Below are positions 1-2,881 of a stretch of 5,180 bases of DNA, one piece after another. The first letter of the stretch is position 1. Each line of letters starts with the position of its first letter. A program made the translations under genes and the position numbers. This DNA is from Kouleothrix aurantiaca (GTDB lineage Bacteria > Chloroflexota > Chloroflexia > Chloroflexales > Roseiflexaceae): NCBI GenBank assembly GCA_001399705.1, contig LJCR01000212.1:1-5180 (forward strand), read 5' to 3'. Under the pieces are notes generated by a model that was not told the DNA's origin, ran no database searches, and worked only from the letters and a program-made list of their open reading frames with translations.

Positions 1-208
1 CTGCTGCTCCCCTCCGCGTCAAAATGAGACGAACCAGATTGGGCACGGCTGCGACGGCGATGAGCGCCCCCATCGTCGGCCGCGTGGCACCTTGAGCGGC
101 GCCGCGCCCATCGTCCCCCCGTTCGTTAGCTGCTCGTTGCCGCGCGCGAGGCGCCTCGCGCGTGACGGGCGGGAGGATAGCCCTGCACCAGCAGGGTGCC
201 ACTTGTCA
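1..208. other. Left-edge region with no gene called
   Basis: I see no convincing coding region or tRNA in the first 208 bases. The short ORFs here have low-complexity, arginine-rich translations and no ribosome binding site. Three structures are visible. There is a perfect 20-nt palindrome at 143-162, centred on GGCGCC. A 6-bp hairpin with an ACCA tetraloop lies at 182-197 (CCCTGC/GCAGGG). The phrase GCGCCC(C)CATCGTC occurs twice, near 64-76 and 104-116. This stretch is downstream of the last tRNA in the direction of transcription and could hold the 3' end or processing region of the array transcript. No T-tract follows the hairpin, so I do not call a terminator. Confidence 0.4.
143..162. repeat. 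Perfect 20-nt palindrome
   Basis: The two halves, CGCGCGAGGC and GCCTCGCGCG, are exact reverse complements with no spacer. It lies about 50 bp downstream of the 3' end of the last tRNA. It could be a protein-binding site or a cruciform-forming element. Nothing next to it decides between these. Confidence 0.6.
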
Positions 209-286
209 TGGTCGGCCAAGAACGACTCGAACGTTCAACCGGCACTGTATCAGAGTGCTGCTCTCACCAGATTGAGCTATTGGCCG
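209..286 (-). tRNA. trnI: tRNA-Ile (anticodon GAT)
   Basis: It folds as a full cloverleaf on the minus strand. The acceptor CGGCCAA pairs perfectly with TTGGCCG, followed by A73 and an encoded CCA at 209-211. The D-stem is GCTC/GAGC and the D-loop has the canonical GG. The anticodon stem is GCACT/AGTGC with loop CTGATAC, giving anticodon GAT with U33. The T-loop is canonical TTCGAGT. It would decode ATC and ATT. Its first base directly abuts the CCA of the tRNA-Ala to its right with no spacer, so the two must be separated by endonucleolytic processing. Confidence 0.93.
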
Positions 287-360
287 TGGTGGAGCACAAG
301 GGGGTCGAACCCTTGTCGTCCGCTTGCAAGGCGGATGCTCTCCCGTTGAGCTAGTGCCCC
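287..360 (-). tRNA. trnA: tRNA-Ala (anticodon TGC)
   Basis: The acceptor GGGGCAC pairs with GTGCTCC and contains G3-U70, the classic alanine identity pair. A73 and CCA are encoded at 287-290. The D-stem is GCTC/GAGC with a short 7-nt D-loop containing GG. The anticodon stem is TCCGC/GCGGA with loop CTTGCAA, giving anticodon TGC. The T-arm is canonical with loop TTCGACC. There is no spacer to the tRNA-Ile gene at 209-286. This is a class I tRNA with normal elbow bases, unlike several neighbours. Confidence 0.95.
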
Positions 361-403
361 AGGTGGGCCACCAGCCGGCCCCTGTGGCTGGCCGTGTGCC
401 CGG
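361..403. other. Spacer with GC-rich hairpin
   Basis: This 43-nt spacer between two tRNA loci contains an imperfect inverted repeat (CAGCC/GGCTG, extendable through GGCC/GGCC with a small bulge). It has no ORF and no tRNA fold. Confidence 0.4.
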
Positions 404-478
404 TGGTGGGTGTTGGCCGAGTCGAACGGCGGTCATCTCCCCCTCTGTGGGGGTGTTCTCCCCTTAAACTATCCGCCC
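404..478 (-). pseudogene. Degenerate tRNA, anticodon unassigned
   Basis: All tRNA landmarks sit at the expected distances on the minus strand. The D-stem is GTTT/GAAC, the D-loop has GG, the T-loop is TTCGACT, and A73 and CCA are encoded at 404-407. The acceptor halves GGGCGGA and AACACCC pair at only four of seven positions. The 7-nt anticodon loop reads ACAGAGG, which lacks U33, so no anticodon can be trusted. Sliding the stem by one gives loop CACAGAG with CAG at 34-36, also without U33. It is probably a decayed or chimeric tRNA gene. The 5' acceptor strand also sits in a CGCCC/GGGCG hairpin at 475-488. Confidence 0.6.
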
Positions 479-508
479 ATACGGGCGAAACGGCATTCCT
501 GGTGCCGT
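475..508. repeat. Two adjacent spacer hairpins
   Basis: CGCCC-ATAC-GGGCG (475-488) is a perfect 5-bp stem with a tetraloop. It is followed immediately by ACGGCA / TGCCGT (490-508), a perfect 6-bp stem with a 7-nt loop. Both lie in the 37-nt spacer between the degenerate tRNA and tRNA-Val. They may be processing signals or tRNA-arm debris. No T-tract follows on either strand. Confidence 0.55.
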
Positions 509-515
509 ACTGCTC

Positions 516-591
516 TGGTCGACCTGGCAGGTTCCGCCCCTGCAACCTCCTGGATGTGGACCAGGCGCTCTACTCATTGAGCCACAGGTCG
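516..591 (-). tRNA. trnV: tRNA-Val (anticodon CAC), variant elbow
   Basis: All four stems are perfect: acceptor CGACCTG/CAGGTCG, D-stem GCTC/GAGC, anticodon stem CCTGG/CCAGG and T-stem GCAGG/CCTGC. A73 and CCA are encoded at 516-519. The anticodon loop is TCCACAT, giving CAC at 34-36 but with C33 instead of U33. The T-loop is GGCGGAA, not TTCRANN, so G54, G55 and G58 replace T54, T55 and A58. The D-loop AATGAGTA supplies A18-G19. Perfect stems with altered loops argue against simple decay. The valine assignment depends on the anticodon alone. Confidence 0.8.
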
Positions 592-594
592 ATA

Positions 595-668
595 TGGTGG
601 ACCGTAACGGGCTCGAACCGTTATCTCCGCCGTGCGATGGCGGCGTCCTCCCGTTGGACGAACAGCCC
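595..668 (-). tRNA. trnA: tRNA-Ala (anticodon CGC)
   Basis: The acceptor GGGCTGT pairs with ACGGTCC and includes G3-U70, which supports alanine. A73 and CCA are encoded at 595-598. The D-stem is GTCC/GGAC with a GG-containing loop. The anticodon stem is CCGCC/GGCGG with loop ATCGCAC, giving anticodon CGC with U33, which reads GCG. The T-loop is canonical TTCGAGC. It is separated by 3 nt from tRNA-Val and by 2 nt from tRNA-Ala(GGC). Confidence 0.93.
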
Positions 669-670
669 AT

Positions 671-748
671 TGGTGGACCTTGCGGGCGACGCTCCCGCTA
701 CCTCCGCACTGCCAGCGCGGCGCTCTCCTAATCGTGAGCTAAAGGCCC
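671..748 (-). tRNA. trnA: tRNA-Ala (anticodon GGC), variant elbow
   Basis: The acceptor GGGCCTT/AAGGTCC contains G3-U70. A73 and CCA are encoded at 671-674. The D-stem is GCTC/GAGC, the anticodon stem is CCGCG/TGCGG, and the loop CTGGCAG gives anticodon GGC with U33. The T-stem is GCGGG/CCCGC, but the T-loop is AGCGTCG rather than TTCRANN. The D-loop is 10 nt (A C G A T T A G G A) and supplies A18-G19, matching G55 and C56. The alanine identity is well supported by both anticodon and G3-U70. Confidence 0.87.
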
Positions 749-817
749 AAAAATCTACTGTGATGTTCTCCAGAAACCACTGTGATAGTTCGGGGAACGT
801 ACGAGTCGCCTCGGCGA
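749..817. other. Spacer without recognisable gene
   Basis: This 69-nt stretch contains a near-direct repeat, CTGTGATGTTC and CTGTGATAGTTC (about 759-790). It contains no tRNA cloverleaf, ribosome binding site or credible ORF. Confidence 0.35.
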
Positions 818-891
818 TGGCCTTGCGGCCGCCGGATTTGCGCCGGTTTCACTGTGCAAGAGTGATGCTCAACTGATGAGCGCGTGTACGC
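818..891 (-). pseudogene. tRNA-Ala-like element (anticodon TGC) lacking a matched acceptor stem
   Basis: The central arms are clear on the minus strand. The D-stem is GCTC/GAGC (867-881) with loop ATCAGTT. The anticodon stem is TCACT/AGTGA with loop CTTGCAC, giving TGC with U33. A 4-bp T-stem CCGG/CCGG carries loop CGCAAAT. The A18-G19 and G55-C56 combination matches its variant neighbours. I cannot find 5' and 3' acceptor strands that pair. A CCA triplet at 818-820 is out of register by two bases, and the variable region is only 2 nt. It is probably a degenerate gene; the end coordinates are approximate. Confidence 0.5.
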
Positions 892-910
892 CGATGCTGT
901 GAGAGTACAC
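884..910. repeat. 6-bp inverted repeat in tRNA spacer
   Basis: GTGTAC at 884-889 and GTACAC at 905-910 form a perfect inverted repeat around a 15-nt loop. It lies just upstream (transcriptionally) of the degenerate tRNA-Ala-like element. It may replace or disrupt that gene's original 5' acceptor strand. Confidence 0.45.
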
Positions 911-919
911 CATCCCCAA

Positions 920-993
920 TGGAGCCGCCTGTCAGATTTGCACTGACACCCGCCGGGTACAGGCCGGCGACGCTACTGTTACGCCAAAGCGGC
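920..993 (-). tRNA. trnT: tRNA-Thr (anticodon TGT), variant elbow
   Basis: The acceptor GCCGCTT pairs with AGGCGGC (one G-U), followed by U73 and CCA encoded at 920-922. The D-stem GCGT/GCGT closes with two wobble pairs. The anticodon stem GCCGG/CCGGC is perfect. The loop CCTGTAC places TGT at 34-36 but with C33 instead of U33. The T-stem GTCAG/CTGAC is perfect and the T-loop is TGCAAAT (G55). The D-loop AACAGTA supplies A18-G19. The threonine assignment rests on the anticodon only. Confidence 0.8.
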
Positions 994-996
994 AAA

Positions 997-1070
997 TGGC
1001 GGTGTCGACGAGTGCTGCCCTCGCCCCTGAGCCTTGACAGGGCCCAATGCTTCTGATACACCACGACACC
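997..1070 (-). tRNA. trnD: tRNA-Asp (anticodon GTC), variant elbow
   Basis: The acceptor GGTGTCG/CGACACC is perfect, with G73 (the expected aspartate discriminator) and CCA at 997-1000. The D-stem GTGT/GCAT is weak, with two G-U pairs. The anticodon stem is GGGCC/GGCTC with loop CTGTCAA, giving GTC with U33. The T-stem GCGAG/CTCGT carries T-loop GGCAGCA (G54, G55, C56, G58). The D-loop ATCAGAA supplies A18-G19. The G54/G58 combination is shared with tRNA-Val at 516-591. Confidence 0.83.
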
Positions 1071-1073
1071 GTA

Positions 1074-1149
1074 TGGCGACCTCAGCAGGAATCCCACCTG
1101 CGACCTCCGGCTTCGCAGACCGGCGCTCTTTGTGCTGAGCTATGAGGCC
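1074..1149 (-). tRNA. trnR: tRNA-Arg (anticodon GCG), variant elbow
   Basis: The acceptor GGCCTCA pairs with TGAGGTC (one G-U), with G73 and CCA at 1074-1077. The D-stem is GCTC/GAGC and the anticodon stem is CCGGT/GCCGG. Loop CTGCGAA gives anticodon GCG with U33. The T-stem is GCAGG/CCTGC with loop TGGGATT. The D-loop AGCACAAA supplies A18-C19 opposite G55-G56, so the 19-56 pair is C-G instead of G-C. G34 in an arginine CGN tRNA is unusual, because most bacteria use an ACG anticodon converted to inosine. Confidence 0.83.
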
Positions 1150-1153
1150 AAAA

Positions 1154-1230
1154 TGGCGACCACACCAGGATTCAAACCTGGGATCTCTGCCTTCGGAGAG
1201 CAGCGCTCTGATTCGCTGAGCTATGTGGCC
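1154..1230 (-). tRNA. trnR: tRNA-Arg (anticodon CCG), variant elbow
   Basis: The acceptor GGCCACA/TGTGGTC has G73 and CCA at 1154-1157. The D-stem is GCTC/GAGC and the anticodon stem is CTGCT/GGCAG. Loop CTCCGAA gives anticodon CCG with U33, reading CGG. The T-stem is CCAGG/CCTGG with loop TTTGAAT, so position 56 is U rather than C. The D-loop AGCGAATCA has G18-A19, which restores a 19-56 Watson-Crick pair as A-U. All other positions look like a normal functional tRNA. Confidence 0.88.
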
Positions 1231-1320
1231 ACTGCTGGCGCCCGGCCCCTCCACCGCCGTTGGACGCCGCCCCGCTCCATGCCGGCGCAGGGTTCCCGAC
1301 CTTCAGGTCGCTGTAAGGTA
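1231..1320. other. Spacer between tRNA-Arg genes, no gene called
   Basis: This 90-nt spacer has a perfect ACCTT/AAGGT inverted repeat on the minus strand (about 1299-1319) and an overlapping CGACC/GGTCG hairpin. I tried to fold a tRNA ending in CCA at 1236-1238. The T-stem fails (CCAAC against GAGGG), so I do not call one. It may be tRNA debris. Confidence 0.35.
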
Positions 1321-1397
1321 TGGCGCGTGCGGTTGGACTCGAACCAACGCTCTCCAGGTTCGCAACCTGGTGCTTTATCCGTCTAAGCTACGCCCGC
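1321..1397 (-). tRNA. trnR: tRNA-Arg (anticodon GCG), canonical elbow
   Basis: The acceptor GCGGGCG pairs with CGCACGC except for one G4-A69 mismatch, followed by G73 and CCA at 1321-1324. The D-stem is GCTT/AAGC. The D-loop AGACGGATA has GG followed by A20, a bacterial arginine identity base. The anticodon stem CCAGG/CCTGG is perfect, with loop TTGCGAA giving GCG with U33. The T-stem is GTTGG/CCAAC with canonical loop TTCGAGT. This is the second GCG arginine tRNA in the array and differs clearly from the one at 1074-1149. Confidence 0.87.
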
Positions 1398-1400
1398 AAT

Positions 1401-1537
1401 TGGCGCTCCTGGCTGGGCTCGAACCAGCAACTTCCGTCATTCGCCGGCTATCAGCACCTCGCCTAGCGAAAAACCCGCCGCCCCGCTCGCGATCGGTTTG
1501 GCCGAGCTGTCCGGTGCTTTGCCTTTAAGCTATGGAA
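1401..1537 (-). pseudogene. Two tRNA-like halves separated by about 64 extra bases
   Basis: On the minus strand a 5' part at about 1500-1537 has T8-A9, a perfect D-stem GCTT/AAGC, a GG-containing loop AAAGGCA, and then CCGGA. A 3' part at 1401-1436 has a perfect T-arm (GCTGG, TTCGAGC, CCAGC), CAGGAGC, G73 and CCA. If joined, CCGGA would face GACGG as three pairs plus a tandem G-A/A-G, with 71 nt in place of the 7-nt anticodon loop. The acceptor halves pair poorly. It could be one tRNA with an insertion or two decayed tRNAs. No group I or II intron would fit in this length. Confidence 0.4.
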
Positions 1538-1541
1538 CAAA

Positions 1542-1615
1542 TGGTCCACGCGCCTGGAGTTGCACCAGATCCATCATCATATCAGGATGCCGCGCTGCTC
1601 CTGCGCCACGCGTGG
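1542..1615 (-). tRNA. trnI: tRNA-Ile (anticodon GAT), variant elbow
   Basis: The acceptor CCACGCG/CGCGTGG is perfect, with A73 and CCA at 1542-1545. The D-stem GCGC/GCGC is perfect. The anticodon arm has four pairs (CATC/GATG) plus a G27-A43 mismatch. Its loop CTGATAT gives GAT with U33. The T-stem is TCTGG/CCAGG with loop TGCAACT (G55). The D-loop AGGAGCA supplies A18-G19. It is a second GAT isoleucine tRNA, and its sequence is very different from the one at 209-286. Confidence 0.75.
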
Positions 1616-1616
1616 A

Positions 1617-1685
1617 TGGTGGAGATGACGGGCGTCGCTCCCGTGTCCGCAACAGCGTGTGCTTTCGCTCGATCACGACGTCACC
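1617..1685 (-). pseudogene. tRNA-like element with shortened anticodon arm
   Basis: CCA and A73 are at 1617-1620. The T-stem ACGGG/CCCGT is perfect with loop AGCGACG (G55). The acceptor candidates GGTGACG and CATCTCC pair at five of seven positions. The D-arm has only three pairs (GTG/CAC), but its loop carries A-G at 18-19, consistent with its neighbours. Between base 26 and the T-stem there are only 13 nt, too few for an anticodon arm plus a variable loop. They form a small CGC-TGTT-GCG hairpin. It cannot decode in the normal way and is most likely a deletion derivative. Confidence 0.5.
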
Positions 1686-1873
1686 CTCTGACTGTGCGCC
1701 TTCAGGGCCGGAGCCGCTCTGCGGCCGTGATCCACGCTACCACGTCGAAACTGTGCATCCCCAGGATACTCGTCCCAGCTCGCCGGCCGTCCGCCGGCCT
1801 CCGTCGCCGCACATCCCCGCAGGGCAGCGGTAGGACGGGCTCCGCATCGCTCGCACCCTGCGAGCTGAGACAT
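1686..1873. other. 188-nt block inside the array with no assignable gene
   Basis: The plus strand of this block contains no TGG, so no minus-strand tRNA with an encoded CCA can end here. That sets it apart from the rest of the array. There are arm-like structures: GCCGG/CCGGC with a 7-nt loop (1784-1800), GTAT/ATGC around CCTGGGG (1756-1770), and a CGTG/CACG hairpin (1728-1738). I could not assemble any of them into a cloverleaf. It is either eroded tRNA sequence or an unrelated insert. Confidence 0.35.
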
Positions 1874-1947
1874 TGGCTCCAGGCGAGGGATTTGAACCCC
1901 CACGACGCGGGTAACAACCGCGCATCCTACCGTTAAACGAGCCTGGA
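1874..1947 (-). tRNA. trnN: tRNA-Asn (anticodon GTT)
   Basis: The acceptor TCCAGGC/GCCTGGA is perfect, including U1-A72. G73 and CCA are at 1874-1877; G73 fits asparagine. The D-arm GTTT/GGAT is mostly wobble and its loop AACGGTA has GG. The anticodon stem CGCGG/CCGCG is perfect with loop TTGTTAC, giving GTT with U33. The T-stem is GGGGG/CCCTC with canonical loop TTCAAAT. Confidence 0.94.
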
Positions 1948-1960
1948 TTATTGAGGGCGA

Positions 1961-2019
1961 ACCTGCCGCTGTGTTGCATCGCACCCCTCACCGGATCGGA
2001 ACAATGCAACGCGGCAGGT
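1961..2019. repeat. Long inverted repeat 1 (16 bp with a 3-nt bulge)
   Basis: The left arm ACCTGCCGC-TGT-GTTGCAT (1961-1979) and the right arm ATGCAAC-GCGGCAGGT (2004-2019) pair over 16 bases. The only interruption is the TGT insertion in the left arm. The loop is 24 nt. It lies in the spacer between tRNA-Asn and tRNA-Tyr, next to a second hairpin. No T-tract follows in either direction, so it is not a standard terminator. Confidence 0.8.
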
Positions 2020-2020
2020 C

Positions 2021-2063
2021 TGCCGCCGCGTCGTCCCGACCAATGGAGCACGACGCGGCGGCA
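2021..2063. repeat. Long inverted repeat 2 (perfect 14 bp)
   Basis: TGCCGCCGCGTCGT (2021-2034) and its exact reverse complement (2050-2063) flank a 15-nt loop. It begins one base after inverted repeat 1, so the spacer consists almost entirely of two tandem stable hairpins. Possible roles are RNA processing, transcript stabilisation or a small palindromic repeat element. Confidence 0.85.
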
Positions 2064-2079
2064 ACAGGTCGCCGCCCAT

Positions 2080-2166
2080 TGGTGCCGTTGGTCAGGCTCG
2101 AACTGACCATCACCCGAAGGCTACCAGTTTTACAGACTGGCGCGCGTCCACCCGCGCATCAACGGC
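2080..2166 (-). tRNA. trnY: tRNA-Tyr (anticodon GTA)
   Basis: The acceptor GCCGTTG/CAACGGC is perfect, with A73 and CCA at 2080-2083. The D-stem is GCGC/GCGC with a GG-containing loop. Position 8 appears to be A rather than U. The anticodon stem is CCAGT/ACTGG with loop CTGTAAA, giving GTA with U33. The long variable arm (about 16 nt, with a TTCG turn) is the class II form expected for bacterial tRNA-Tyr. The T-stem is GTCAG/CTGAC with loop TTCGAGC. Confidence 0.94.
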
Positions 2167-2173
2167 ATGTGTG

Positions 2174-2240
2174 GGGACGGTCCCGGAGCGCCTGCCCCGC
2201 CGACGAGCGGCGCCGCAGGTTGCTCGCGCCGGGCCGTCCC
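2174..2240. repeat. Long imperfect inverted repeat 3
   Basis: GGGACGG (2174-2180) pairs with CCGTCCC (2234-2240). After a one-base bulge, CCCGG (2182-2186) pairs with CCGGG (2229-2233), and GCG pairs with CGC past an A-G mismatch. The total is about 15 pairs. The spacer between tRNA-Tyr and tRNA-Trp has no ORF or tRNA. A pyrimidine-rich tract lies on the upstream side of the hairpin on the minus strand, the wrong side for an intrinsic terminator. Confidence 0.7.
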
Positions 2241-2266
2241 AGAAAAGAAAGGCTCGATTGTTAAGG

Positions 2267-2302
2267 TGCGGCGGAGCGCCGATCGCTTCGCCTCGCGCCG
2301 CA
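2267..2302. repeat. Inverted repeat 4 in the same spacer
   Basis: TGCGGCG (2267-2273) pairs with CGCCGCA (2296-2302). The stem continues as GAG/CTC across a one-base bulge, with a 15-nt loop. It is the second hairpin in the 173-nt spacer at 2167-2339, which otherwise holds nothing I can name. Confidence 0.6.
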
Positions 2303-2339
2303 AACAGGGCCGTAGCGCTGCCGTTGGCGAGTCTGGTTG

Positions 2340-2415
2340 TGGCAGGGGCACCAGGACTTGAACCTGGACGGGCGGTTTTGGAGACCGCTACTCTTGCCAA
2401 TTGAGCTATACCCCT
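2340..2415 (-). tRNA. trnW: tRNA-Trp (anticodon CCA)
   Basis: The acceptor AGGGGTA pairs with TGCCCCT. It includes A1-U72 and is followed by G73 (a tryptophan identity base) and CCA at 2340-2343. The D-stem is GCTC/GAGT with loop AATTGGCAA. The anticodon stem GCGGT/ACCGC has loop CTCCAAA, giving CCA with U33. The T-stem is CCAGG/CCTGG with loop TTCAAGT. It is separated by one base from tRNA-Gln. Confidence 0.96.
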
Positions 2416-2416
2416 A

Positions 2417-2490
2417 TGGCTGCCAAGCCAGGATTTGAACCTGGACTACGAGGGCCAGAACCTCGCGTGCTACCGTTACACAACTCGGCA
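2417..2490 (-). tRNA. trnQ: tRNA-Gln (anticodon CTG)
   Basis: The acceptor TGCCGAG/CTTGGCA has the weak U1-A72 pair typical of glutamine, with G73 and CCA at 2417-2420. The D-stem is GTGT/GCAC with loop AACGGTA. The anticodon stem CGAGG/CCTCG is perfect with loop TTCTGGC, giving CTG with U33. The T-stem is CCAGG/CCTGG with loop TTCAAAT. Confidence 0.95.
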
Positions 2491-2493
2491 ATA

Positions 2494-2570
2494 TGGTCGG
2501 GGAGACAGGAGTTGAACCTGCGACCTCGTCGACCCGAACGACGCGCGCTACCAGGCTGCGCTACTCCCCG
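2494..2570 (-). tRNA. trnP: tRNA-Pro (anticodon CGG)
   Basis: The acceptor CGGGGAG/CTCCCCG is perfect, with C1-G72, A73 and CCA at 2494-2497. The D-stem is GCGC/GCGC with loop AGCCTGGTA. The anticodon stem CGTCG/CGACG is perfect. Loop TTCGGGT gives CGG with G37, as expected for proline. The T-stem is GCAGG/CCTGT with loop TTCAACT. It follows directly after an intrinsic terminator (2579-2625), like the other proline tRNA in this window. Confidence 0.96.
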
Positions 2571-2578
2571 ATAGGTAC

Positions 2579-2625
2579 AAAAAACCGCTGCTCCGAGTCC
2601 CTTGCGGGTGGCCCGGAGCAGCGGT
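2579..2625 (-). terminator. Intrinsic terminator upstream of tRNA-Pro(CGG)
   Basis: Read on the minus strand, a perfect 12-bp stem (ACCGCTGCTCCG/CGGAGCAGCGGT) with an 18-nt loop ends in six T residues (2579-2584). It lies about 28 nt after the stop of a 38-aa ORF and 8 nt before the 5' end of tRNA-Pro(CGG). It may end the small ORF's transcript or act as an attenuator for the tRNA array. A GGTGG/CCACC pairing just before the stem overlaps its first bases and could compete with it. Confidence 0.85.
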
Positions 2626-2647
2626 GGAAGGAACCCACCTGGACACT

Positions 2648-2660
2648 CCGGGTTATGTCA
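2648..2660 (-). repeat. Shared 13-nt motif, copy A
   Basis: TGACATAACCCGG (minus strand) occurs here and again at 2951-2963. In both places it includes the TAA stop of a small minus-strand ORF and precedes an intrinsic terminator and a proline tRNA. The spacing to the terminator is similar, so it belongs to a duplicated module. Confidence 0.75.
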
Positions 2661-2769
2661 TATCACGCCGCGCCACGAAGGCAATCGACGGCATGGCGAC
2701 GCTATGCTCGGGGCACTGCCCCAGCTCGCCTGTTGATTGCCATTCGAGATTGCGCGTCAGATACAACAC
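2653..2769 (-). CDS. Small hypothetical protein, 38 aa
   Basis: This ORF starts at GTG (2767-2769), preceded by AGGAG (2776-2780) at a six-base spacing, with an in-frame TAG just upstream. It ends at TAA in the shared 13-nt motif. The product includes LEWQSTGELGQCPEH and ends in VARRDMT. The W-x-S, a following C, and a late VA-x-RD weakly recall the start of DUF397 proteins, which often accompany HTH regulators. The protein is too short for the full domain and I do not assign it. It sits between tRNA-Pro(TGG) and the terminator at 2579-2625. It could be a true microprotein, a leader peptide or a remnant. Confidence 0.4.
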   Translation of the reverse strand: MLYLTRNLEWQSTGELGQCPEHSVAMPSIAFVARRDMT

Positions 2770-2789
2770 TGAGAACTCCTAAGTAAGTG

Positions 2790-2866
2790 TGGTCGGGGTA
2801 CCTGGATTTGAACCAGGGGCCTCCTGCTCCCAAAGCAGGCGCTCCGCCAAGTTGAGCTACACCCCG
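2790..2866 (-). tRNA. trnP: tRNA-Pro (anticodon TGG), first tRNA of the array in this window
   Basis: The acceptor CGGGGTG pairs with TACCCCG (final G-U), with C1-G72, A73 and CCA at 2790-2793. The D-stem is GCTC/GAGC with loop AACTTGGCG. The anticodon stem CCTGC/GCAGG is perfect. Loop TTTGGGA gives TGG with U33 and G37. The T-stem is CCTGG/CCAGG with loop TTCAAAT. It is preceded by an intrinsic terminator (2882-2931) and followed by a 38-aa ORF, so it is the most promoter-proximal tRNA visible. Confidence 0.96.
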
Positions 2867-2881
2867 ATGATAACTGGATAC

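Noticed and set aside
439..454. Plus-strand anticodon-like arm with loop CTCTGTG (CTG, U33)
   Set aside because: The D-arm, T-loop and CCA of this locus are all on the minus strand; the plus-strand reading has no matching arms.
1236..1310. Possible tRNA ending in CCA at 1236-1238
   Set aside because: Only the CCA and a 7-nt T-loop-like GGCGGTG fit. The T-stem and acceptor do not pair and no D-arm is present.
92..2400. Many ORFs of 64-160 codons on both strands across the tRNA array
   Set aside because: They overlap tRNA genes that fold well, their translations are arginine/proline-rich or repeat tRNA-derived peptides such as LEPATS and LEPGR, and they lack ribosome binding sites.
2653..2769. 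DUF397 assignment for the 38-aa ORF
   Set aside because: Only a few residues (W-x-S, C, VA-x-RD) agree and the protein is shorter than the domain. A profile search would be needed.
1..2866. CRISPR array
   Set aside because: The repeated elements are tRNA genes with differing sequences, not identical direct repeats with unique spacers of constant length.
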